A stretch of 20,176 nucleotides of DNA from DATBHM01 sp036557505 (GTDB lineage: Bacteria; Actinomycetota; UBA4738; JACQTL01). How positions within the stretch are numbered: position 1 is the stretch's first letter; each line of letters starts with the position of its first letter. Below the pieces are notes generated by a model. It was not told the origin of the DNA, did no database searches, and saw nothing but the letters and a program-made list of their open reading frames with translations. The translations under genes were made by a program, and so were the position numbers. The stretch covers positions 1-20,176 of the forward strand of contig DATBHM010000053.1 in the NCBI GenBank assembly GCA_036557505.1, read 5' to 3'. Of the stretch, positions 14,011-20,176 are shown one piece after another.

Positions 14011-16608
14011 GTGCTCCCCCGTGTCCCATTGCAACTCCTGCACTTCCCCGGGCTCTTCGCGGGCGTCGTGGTGGTGGCCGCGCTCCTGGTCGCGGCGACC
14101 GCGGCCGGGCCGCTGTTCCTGGCATCGGCCGGCGACCGCTCGGCGTCGCTGGAGCTCGCCTCCCTCAACGGAGCGCCGGCACTCACGGTCTCGACGTACG
14201 GCGAGCTGACCGGGGCCTTCCGGGCGAACGCCACCCGCGCGCTGGGGCGTGCGCTCGCGGGCCTCCCCGATCTCGGGCCCCTCGAGGTCACCGTGAGCGG
14301 GATCGCGGCCGGCGTCCGGACCGGCGGCGCCGCGCTCCCGGTGACGGTGATCGCCCGGCCGAGGGTCGGCCGGCACGTCGTCGTGGACGGACCCGTGGAA
14401 CCGGATGGGCTGCTCGTGCCCGACTCGCTGGCGGGCCGCACCGGGGCGACCGCCGGTGGCACCCTGACGCTCGAGGCCGGGGGGACGACCCTCCGCGTCC
14501 CCGTCGCCGGCCGGTACCGGGACCTCGACCCGACCCGGCTCCCCGCCGACTGGCGCTCCACGCCGGGGATCGCCGACACGGCGCGGGGCGGCATCCTGCT
14601 CGGCACCCCGCGAACGGTCGTCGGCGCGCTGTCCGGAGTCGTGGCGACCGCGCGGTTCCAGTGGGTGGCTCCGGTCGCCACGACGGAGGTCTCGCTCCGC
14701 GACGCGCAACGCCTGGCGGCGGGGATCGAGTCGGTCCGGTCGAGGCTGGGCGTCCGCGACGCGGCTCCGGGGTCCGTGCTCGGGGGGACGGGCGGGGTGA
14801 CGCCGTTCTCGGAGAGCCCCGTCGCGGGCGTGGTGGCCGAGGCGACGAAGGCGCGCGCCGAGCTGGCGGCGTCGACCCGCGCGATCTCGCTCGCCGCGGT
14901 CGTGATCGCGCTCGCCGCCGCGGCGGCCGCGGGCGTGTACGCCACGCGGCGCCGCCGGGTCCAGGCGTCGATGCTCTCTGTCCGGGGCATGGGGCCGATC
15001 GGGCAGGGGCTGCTGGCCGCCGCCGAAGCGGTCCTCCCCGTGGCCATCGGCGGCGCGGTCGGCTGGGTTGCCGTGACGGAGCTCGTGCGGGCGTTCGGGC
15101 CATCCGGCGGCATCGACCCAGTGGCTCGAACCGAGGCCCTCGGGCTCGCGATCCGCGTGTCGGCGATCGGCGTCGTGCTGTACGGCGTCGCGGCGGGGCT
15201 CGCGACGCTGGCGGACCGGGACGCGCCCCGAGGCAAGGCAGCGCGGATCGCCGGGAGGATCCCGTGGGAGCCGGTGGTCCTCGTCCTCGCAGCGGCCGCC
15301 CTGTACGAGATCCGGTCGCGGCCCGCCGCAGCGGGCGGACCGGACGTCCTGCTGCTGGCGTTTCCCTGGCTGGTCGTGGCCGGCCTCGCGGGGCTGGTCG
15401 CCCGGGGCGTCCCCCGCGCCGTCGCCGCGCTGCGCGGCCGCGTGCCACCCCGGCGCACCGCCGTCTACTTCGCCGTGCGCCGGCTGGCCTCGGCGCCGAA
15501 GACGGCGCTGGTCACGGTGACCGGAACCGCCGTCGCCGTCGGGGTGCTCGTCTACGCCGGAACACTGTCCGCGACGGTCGACCGGACCGCGGAGTCCAAG
15601 GCCGTTGCGGCGTCCGGCTCGGACCTCGCGCTCCCGATCGCGAGGCCCGTCTCGGGGCCGGTCTCGGCGGTTCCCCCTCCGGGCGCCGCGACGCGCTCGT
15701 CGACGGTGGTGGTCCGGCTGGGCACCGGCCGGCTGTCCTCCGGTGGGCCGGTCGACGTCCTCGCGGTCGACCCGGCGACGTTCGAACGGGGCGCCGAATG
15801 GGATCCGTCGTTCTCGTCGAAGCCACTTTCGGCGCTGCTCCACGACCTCACCGGCCCGACGCCGAAACGGATCCCGGCGATCGTGGCCGGCGGATCCGCA
15901 CCGGCGACGGCGGGCGTCGTCGTGCAGGGGCATCCCGTGGCGGTTCGCGTCGTGGATCGCGTCGGGGCGTGGCCGGGGATGCGGGACCCGGACCGCGCGC
16001 TGGTGGTGGTCGCCCGCGACGCCATCGACCGGAAGCAGCCGCTGATGTTCGGCCTCCACTCCACGGCGGCCGAGCTGTGGGAACGGGGCGACCCCGCCGC
16101 GCTCCGATCGCGGCTCGAGGACGCGGGGACGGACACCGCTCAGGCCGTGCTGATCGGGGACGTCCGGCGGCGGCCCGACCTGCTGGCCCTCACCTGGGCG
16201 ATCCAGCTCCTGCTGGCCCTGGGCATCGCGGCCGCGATCGTCGCGGTGGTGGCCGCGGTGCTGTCCATGCAGGCCCGCCAGGAGTCCCGCGACCTCGCCT
16301 ACGCGTTGGGCCGCCGGATGGGCCTCGCCGACCGGACCCACCGGCGGGCCCTCTCGCTCGAGCTGGGCACCCTGCTCGCGGTCGCGGCGGTCCTGGGGTC
16401 GGCGCTGGCGGTCGGGGCCTCGCTCCTCGTCCGCGCCCGGCTGCAGGTGGTACCAGGACTCCCCGGTCCGACCGTGTTCACGCTCCCGTGGCGCATGCTG
16501 CTGGGGATCGCGGCGGGGACCGTGGTCGTGGCGGTCGTCGGCGGATGGCTCATCCAGCGCCGGGCCCGGCGGACCAATGTGGCGGAGGTGCTCCGTGTCG
16601 CGGGCTAG
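14011..16608 (+). CDS. FtsX-type ABC transporter permease, ten-TM, first of a pair
   Basis: The protein is 865 residues from a GTG at 14011, with GGAG six bases upstream; the frame is open far upstream but no other start has support. Predicted layout: TM1 (12-35), ectodomain 1 (36-285), TM2-4 (about 288-312, 333-358, 376-398), a central helix pair (420-465), TM7 (497-520), ectodomain 2 (521-725), and TM8-10 (727-753, 782-806, 829-850). Two FtsX-like units thus surround a central hairpin, as in large MacB/BceB-related permeases. Motifs include MLSVRGMGP after TM2, the cytoplasmic QARQESRDLAYALGRRMG after TM8, and the ending NVAEVLRVAG. It overlaps the next permease by 14 bp. It likely forms a heterodimeric exporter or lipoprotein/peptide-handling machine with the next gene and the downstream ATPases. 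Confidence 0.88.
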   Translation: MLPRVPLQLLHFPGLFAGVVVVAALLVAATAAGPLFLASAGDRSASLELASLNGAPALTVSTYGELTGAFRANATRALGRALAGLPDLGPLEVTVSGIAAGVRTGGAALPVTVIARPRVGRHVVVDGPVEPDGLLVPDSLAGRTGATAGGTLTLEAGGTTLRVPVAGRYRDLDPTRLPADWRSTPGIADTARGGILLGTPRTVVGALSGVVATARFQWVAPVATTEVSLRDAQRLAAGIESVRSRLGVRDAAPGSVLGGTGGVTPFSESPVAGVVAEATKARAELAASTRAISLAAVVIALAAAAAAGVYATRRRRVQASMLSVRGMGPIGQGLLAAAEAVLPVAIGGAVGWVAVTELVRAFGPSGGIDPVARTEALGLAIRVSAIGVVLYGVAAGLATLADRDAPRGKAARIAGRIPWEPVVLVLAAAALYEIRSRPAAAGGPDVLLLAFPWLVVAGLAGLVARGVPRAVAALRGRVPPRRTAVYFAVRRLASAPKTALVTVTGTAVAVGVLVYAGTLSATVDRTAESKAVAASGSDLALPIARPVSGPVSAVPPPGAATRSSTVVVRLGTGRLSSGGPVDVLAVDPATFERGAEWDPSFSSKPLSALLHDLTGPTPKRIPAIVAGGSAPATAGVVVQGHPVAVRVVDRVGAWPGMRDPDRALVVVARDAIDRKQPLMFGLHSTAAELWERGDPAALRSRLEDAGTDTAQAVLIGDVRRRPDLLALTWAIQLLLALGIAAAIVAVVAAVLSMQARQESRDLAYALGRRMGLADRTHRRALSLELGTLLAVAAVLGSALAVGASLLVRARLQVVPGLPGPTVFTLPWRMLLGIAAGTVVVAVVGGWLIQRRARRTNVAEVLRVAG

Positions 16609-19216
16609 CCGTTCGCAGCGCGAGATCCCCGTCGGGCTCGCCACGCCGTTCCGCATGCTCCGGTTCCCGACGGTGGCGATCGCCGTCGCGAGCGTCTGCG
16701 CGATCGCGGCGGTGACGCTCGGCGTCGGGCCGGTCCTGCTCGCCTCCGGCGGTTCGGCCGCATTCGGGGCCGGGGTCGGCGCGTTGGGCCCCGAGCGCAC
16801 GGCGCTCACCGCGCTGTCGGTCACGGAGCTCCAGTCGGGGACCGCCGAGGAGATCCAACGCAAGATCGCCGACGAGACCCGGGCCCTGCCGCTCGGGCGG
16901 CCGGTGGTGACGGCGATCGGTCCGTTGGGCGAGGTCGGGCGGCTGAAGCAGCGCAAGCGCATCCCGATCCAGATCGTGACGCGGGAGGGGTTCGAGTCGC
17001 ACGTCCACGTCGTGGAGGGACCGCAGGGGGACGGCGCCTGGCTCCCGCTGTCCGTCGCCAGGGCGCTCCGGGTCCATCCGGGCGCCACGATCGCGATCAA
17101 CGGAGGGTTCGGGACCCGGGAGTCGACGGTGGTGGTCGCGGCCGTCTACCGCGACCTGACGCCGGCGCGCCTGCCGGACTTCTGGCAGCCCCTCGCGTCG
17201 AAGATCCTGCCGGTCACGCCGGATGCGCCCCCGCAGGCACCGTTCCTGCAGGCGAACCTCGACGAGTTCGGCAGCATCATGGCGAGCCTGCACCAGGTGG
17301 CCAAGCTGGAGCTCGACTTCCCGTTGCGCCGGACGCTCAGTCTGAGCGAGGCGGAGGACCTCTCCCGGCATCTCCGACGGCTCTCGGCCGAGGTCTCCGA
17401 TCCCGGCGCACCGCTGTTCGGCTCGTTCACGTCGATCACGTCGAACCTGTCCAGCGTGGTGGACGCCGCCCGGCGGACCGTGGCCGAGACCACACAGCCG
17501 GTCCGGGCGATCTCGCTCGCCGGTGGCCTGCTGGCGCTGATCGCGGCGGTCGTGACCGGCCGGTTCATGGCGAGACGGCGTGCGGCCGAGTACGCGATGC
17601 TCTCCGCCCGGGGCGTGGGGCCGTTCCGCCTGACGGGCCGAACCGTGGTCGAGGGCGCGCTTCCGGCGATCCTGGGCGCCGCCGCCGGAAGCCTCGCGGC
17701 GATCGTGCTGGTCCGCGCGCTCGGCCCCGGGGGGAAGGTCGGACCGGAGGCTGTTCGGACGTCCGTACAGATCATCGCGGTCTCGTTCGCCGTGACGCTG
17801 GTCGCGTTCGCCGTGGCGGCCGGGCGTTCGATCAGGTCCGAGGAGGCCGAACAGCCCGGCCGCCTCCGCGAGGGCATCTCGCGGTTCCCCTGGGAGGCGG
17901 TGGCGCTGGCGCTGGCGTTCGCCTCGCTGTACGAGATCCTGACCCACCGGACGCCGCCGGCCGACGCCGAGCCCCACGTGGACCTGCTGGTGCTGCTGTT
18001 CCCGTTCCTGTTCATCGCGGGAACGGTCGGGCTGGTGGCGCGAGCCGGGCGGCGGCTGCTGCCGCGTCTGCGTGCGATCGGGGCCCGGCGGTCGGACGCG
18101 CAGTACCTGGCGTTCGCGCGGCTGGCGTCGGCACCCCGGCTGGCCCTGACGCTGGTCTCGGCTGCCGCGCTCGGGCTCGGCGTGCTGGTGTACGGCGGGG
18201 TCCTGTCCTCGTCGCTCGCCTCGACGGCGGACGAGAAGGCTGCCCTGTCCCTGGGGAGCGATGTGGTCGTGGGCGTCGGGAGCGCGCCGACGGTGCCGGG
18301 GCGGCCGTCGTTCGGCTGGACGCCGGTGGAGGTGGTCTCGCCGATCACGGTCGTGCCGGGCGGCGCGCAGGCGAACCTCATGGTCGTCGACCGGTCGTCG
18401 TTCCCGGCCGGCGCCTTCTGGGATGCGCGGTTCGACGGCCCGATCGACGGAGCCATGGCCGGCCTGGCGGCACGCGGCCCGGCCCTGCCGGTGATCGCGG
18501 TGGGCGGGCGGCTCGCGCCCGGGGCGCGCCTCGACCTGTCGCAGACGACCGTCCCGTTGGCGGTCACGCGATCGGTCCGGTACTTCCCCGGGGCGGGCGA
18601 CGGAACGCTGACGCTCGTCGCCGACCGGGCGGCGGTGGCCCGGACCGTCGACGTCGACCTCCAGACGCTCGGGCACCGCTACGAGCTGTGGGCGAAGGGC
18701 GATCCGAGCAGGATCCTGCCCGCGCTCACCGCCCTGGGGTTCCCGGCCGGGTTCGCCGAGACCTCCGCGGAGGTCCGGACCTCGCCGGCGTTCCTCGCGC
18801 TCGACTGGACGTTCGGTCTCCTCGAGGCGTTGGGGGTGCTCGCCGGGATCGTGGCCGGCATCGCCACGATCCTGTACCTCCAGGCCCGTCAGCGGAGCCG
18901 GGAGGTCTCGTACGCCCTGGCCCGCCGCATGGGGCTGGGCCGCCGTGCCCATCGTCGTTCCGTCTTCGTGGAGACGGGCTGCATGCTGGTCGTCGCGTTC
19001 GTCCTGGGAACCGTGTTCGCGGTCCTGGCGGCGGCGCTCGTGCACGGCCGGCTCGATCCCATCCCCGGCCTGCCGCCGGGCCCGCTGCTGCGGGTGCCGC
19101 TGGGCGCCGTGGCGACGACCGCGGTGGTCACCGTGGTGGTGGCCGCGATCGGCGCCTGGCGGGTGCAGGCCGTCGCGGATCGAGCGAGGGTCGGGGAGGT
19201 GATGCGTCTTGCCTGA
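16595..19216 (+). CDS. FtsX-type ABC transporter permease, ten-TM, second of a pair
   Basis: The protein is 873 residues from a GTG at 16595, chosen because GGAGG sits six bases before it; an ATG at 16577 lacks this. It overlaps the first permease by 14 bp. The layout repeats that of its neighbour: TM1 (about 25-52), ectodomain 1, TM2-4 (302-325, 349-375, 389-412), a central pair (432-485), TM7 (514-540), ectodomain 2 (541-730), and TM8-10 (734-763, 791-816, 836-857). Shared motifs show paralogy: MLSARGVGP, FPWEAVALALAFASLYEI, RLASAPRLALTLV, ELWAKGDPS and QARQRSREVSYALARRMG. The ectodomains are much less alike than the membrane parts, suggesting different contacts on the outside. It ends VGEVMRLA, overlapping the ATPase start by 8 bp. 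It should form the second half of a heteromeric transporter. Confidence 0.88.
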   Translation: MSRASRSQREIPVGLATPFRMLRFPTVAIAVASVCAIAAVTLGVGPVLLASGGSAAFGAGVGALGPERTALTALSVTELQSGTAEEIQRKIADETRALPLGRPVVTAIGPLGEVGRLKQRKRIPIQIVTREGFESHVHVVEGPQGDGAWLPLSVARALRVHPGATIAINGGFGTRESTVVVAAVYRDLTPARLPDFWQPLASKILPVTPDAPPQAPFLQANLDEFGSIMASLHQVAKLELDFPLRRTLSLSEAEDLSRHLRRLSAEVSDPGAPLFGSFTSITSNLSSVVDAARRTVAETTQPVRAISLAGGLLALIAAVVTGRFMARRRAAEYAMLSARGVGPFRLTGRTVVEGALPAILGAAAGSLAAIVLVRALGPGGKVGPEAVRTSVQIIAVSFAVTLVAFAVAAGRSIRSEEAEQPGRLREGISRFPWEAVALALAFASLYEILTHRTPPADAEPHVDLLVLLFPFLFIAGTVGLVARAGRRLLPRLRAIGARRSDAQYLAFARLASAPRLALTLVSAAALGLGVLVYGGVLSSSLASTADEKAALSLGSDVVVGVGSAPTVPGRPSFGWTPVEVVSPITVVPGGAQANLMVVDRSSFPAGAFWDARFDGPIDGAMAGLAARGPALPVIAVGGRLAPGARLDLSQTTVPLAVTRSVRYFPGAGDGTLTLVADRAAVARTVDVDLQTLGHRYELWAKGDPSRILPALTALGFPAGFAETSAEVRTSPAFLALDWTFGLLEALGVLAGIVAGIATILYLQARQRSREVSYALARRMGLGRRAHRRSVFVETGCMLVVAFVLGTVFAVLAAALVHGRLDPIPGLPPGPLLRVPLGAVATTAVVTVVVAAIGAWRVQAVADRARVGEVMRLA

Positions 19217-20030
19217 GGCAGCCGTCGGGGACGCCGCGGTCTGTCGCGGCGTCGTGAAGATCTACTGGGCCGCGACCGGGGACGTCTACGCGTTGAAGGG
19301 CATCGACGCGGCGTTCCCGGGCGCCGCCATCACGGCCGTGGTCGGGCCCTCCGGGTCGGGGAAGTCCTCGCTGCTCCGGCTGCTGGCCTGCATCGACCGG
19401 CCCACGGCCGGGCAGGTCACCGTCGGCGGCGAGGATGTCTCGTCGCTCCGGCCGCGGCGCCGGCGACGGGTCCGCCGCCGAATGATCGGCTACGTGTTCC
19501 AGCGGCCGGCCGACAACCTGGTCCCGTTCCTGTCGGCGCGCCAGCACCTGGAGGTCGCGGCGAAGCTCCGCGGGGTCCGTTCGCGATCCTCCCGCGACCA
19601 CCTGCTCGAGGTGCTGGGCATCGAACACCGGGCGTTCCACCGGCCGCACCAGCTGTCGGGCGGGGAACAGCAGCGGCTGGCGTTCGCCTCGGCGGTCGTG
19701 GGCAAGCCCGCGCTGGTCGTTGCCGACGAGCCCACGGCGGAACTGGACAGCGAGTCCGCCCGGGCCCTGATGGAGACCGTGCAGCGTCTGCGGGACGAGG
19801 GGATCGCGTTCGTCATCTCCACCCACGACCCGCTGGCGGTGGAGATGGCCGACCGGACGCTGTACCTCCGGCACGGCGCGCTCGAGGCGGAGACCGCCGA
19901 CCGCCGGACGCTCGCCGTGATCGACGACTCCAACCGGATCCAGCTCCCGCCGGGCGCCGGGAACCTGTTCCCCGACCGCCGGGCGGTGGTCGAGCTCCAC
20001 GAGGGGGGCGTGTGGATCGCCCCGCCGTGA
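19209..20030 (+). CDS. ABC transporter ATP-binding protein, MacB/LolD-type, with C-terminal tail
   Basis: The protein is 273 residues from a TTG at 19209 that overlaps the permease stop (8 bp), with GGAGG nine bases upstream; no ATG or GTG before Walker A fits. Motifs: A-loop region VYALKGIDAAF, Walker A GPSGSGKS (46-53), Q-loop YVFQRPADNL, signature LSGGEQQR (149-156), Walker B ALVVADEPTAELD with D173 and E174, and H-loop H206 (STHDPLAVE). These are the classic LolD/MacB/FtsE hallmarks, fitting the two FtsX-type permeases upstream. After the core, residues from about 235 form an unusual tail (TLAVIDDSNRIQLPP, then FPDRRAVVELHEGGVWIAPP), possibly a small beta-hairpin or AbrB-like element. Its stop overlaps the next ATPase start (GTGA). 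Confidence 0.93.
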   Translation: MPEAAVGDAAVCRGVVKIYWAATGDVYALKGIDAAFPGAAITAVVGPSGSGKSSLLRLLACIDRPTAGQVTVGGEDVSSLRPRRRRRVRRRMIGYVFQRPADNLVPFLSARQHLEVAAKLRGVRSRSSRDHLLEVLGIEHRAFHRPHQLSGGEQQRLAFASAVVGKPALVVADEPTAELDSESARALMETVQRLRDEGIAFVISTHDPLAVEMADRTLYLRHGALEAETADRRTLAVIDDSNRIQLPPGAGNLFPDRRAVVELHEGGVWIAPP

Positions 20031-20176
20031 GCCCCCGCGACGACGCGGCGTGGCGCCGCGACGCGCCGACCCGGCCGGAGGGGCCGGTCCTCGTCGACGT
20101 GCACGAGGTGCACAAGTCGTACCGGCGGGGGGCCGAGACCGTGCATGCCCTGCGCGGGGTGTCGTTCCGACTGCGG
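20027..20176 (+). CDS. Second ABC transporter ATP-binding protein, N-terminal 50 residues; cut by window end
   Basis: A GTG at 20027 overlaps the previous stop (GTGA, 4 bp), and the frame stays open for exactly 50 codons to the window edge. The translation starts MSPRDDAAWRRDAPTRPEGP and goes on with VLVDVHEVHKSYRRGAETVH, then ALRGVSFRLR. The segment 'v.kSYrrGaetvhALrgVSF.l' is the standard first strand and A-loop of LolD/MacB-type ATPases, with the aromatic Y that stacks on adenine. Walker A lies beyond the window. The tight overlap implies it belongs to the same transcript and forms the second ATPase of a transporter with two different permeases. Confidence 0.85.
   Translation, partial: MSPRDDAAWRRDAPTRPEGPVLVDVHEVHKSYRRGAETVHALRGVSFRLR

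Noticed and set aside
11041..16608. A plus-strand frame open for 1855 codons, starting long before the FtsX-type permease
   Set aside because: The part before 14011 runs antisense to three well-supported genes and has a low-complexity Arg/Gly/Ala composition. GC-rich DNA lacks stops in such frames by chance.
1..20176. CRISPR arrays, tRNA or rRNA genes, insertion sequences, phage or toxin-antitoxin modules
   Set aside because: No regular repeat-spacer pattern, cloverleaf, transposase, integrase or small toxin-like pair was seen on either strand.

Overview
The window is very GC-rich, with GTG and TTG starts and Shine-Dalgarno cores of the AGGAGG type. It carries families common in Actinomycetota: a DUF6458-like small membrane protein, DrrAB-like and two-permease FtsX-type ABC exporters, sedolisin, delta-60 repeat proteins, and a secreted protein with a 'YANVVATVALVVALGSGTALA' style leader. 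I infer a soil-type actinobacterium, possibly a deep lineage such as Thermoleophilia or Acidimicrobiia. No marker gene fixes the class. I see no tRNA, rRNA, CRISPR, insertion sequence or phage signature.

Layout. Bases 1-942 are the 3' end of a secreted sialidase-like (BNR-type) protein. A small ABM-fold monooxygenase (1067-1417) and a two-TM DUF6458-like protein (1578-1853) follow on the plus strand. A minus-strand block (4716 down to 1868) encodes three predicted secreted proteins: an unknown Cys-containing beta-rich protein, a seven-repeat delta-60 protein, and a protein with an actinobacterial leader. Across a 274-bp divergent region with two abutting palindromes lies a secreted sedolisin (S53) protease (4991-7480), closed by a 17-bp-stem hairpin. 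Next is a compact efflux operon: a MarR regulator preceded by a 25-bp palindrome, an ABC ATPase and an ABC-2 permease (7637-9715). A second minus-strand block (13737 down to 9719) encodes another seven-repeat delta-60 protein, a cysteine-desulfurase-like PLP enzyme and a seven-repeat PD40/TolB-like secreted protein. From 14011 to the right edge runs an ABC cluster of two paralogous ten-TM FtsX-type permeases and two ATPases, the last one cut by the window end, with overlapping reading frames at each junction.

How the genes fit together. The window is dominated by exported proteins (sedolisin, sialidase-like protein, three beta-propeller-like proteins, two unknown secreted proteins) and two ABC export systems. 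The MarR-ABC-ABC2 operon looks like a self-regulated drug or lipid efflux unit. The FtsX-type cluster resembles MacB/Lol-like machines that move substrates across or out of the membrane. The sialidase-like protein and the sedolisin appear to share one C-terminal domain. No single pathway is established. The best candidates for something undescribed are the paired-permease/paired-ATPase system with an odd ATPase tail, the shared C-terminal domain, and the overlapping palindromes between the two secreted-protein transcription units.
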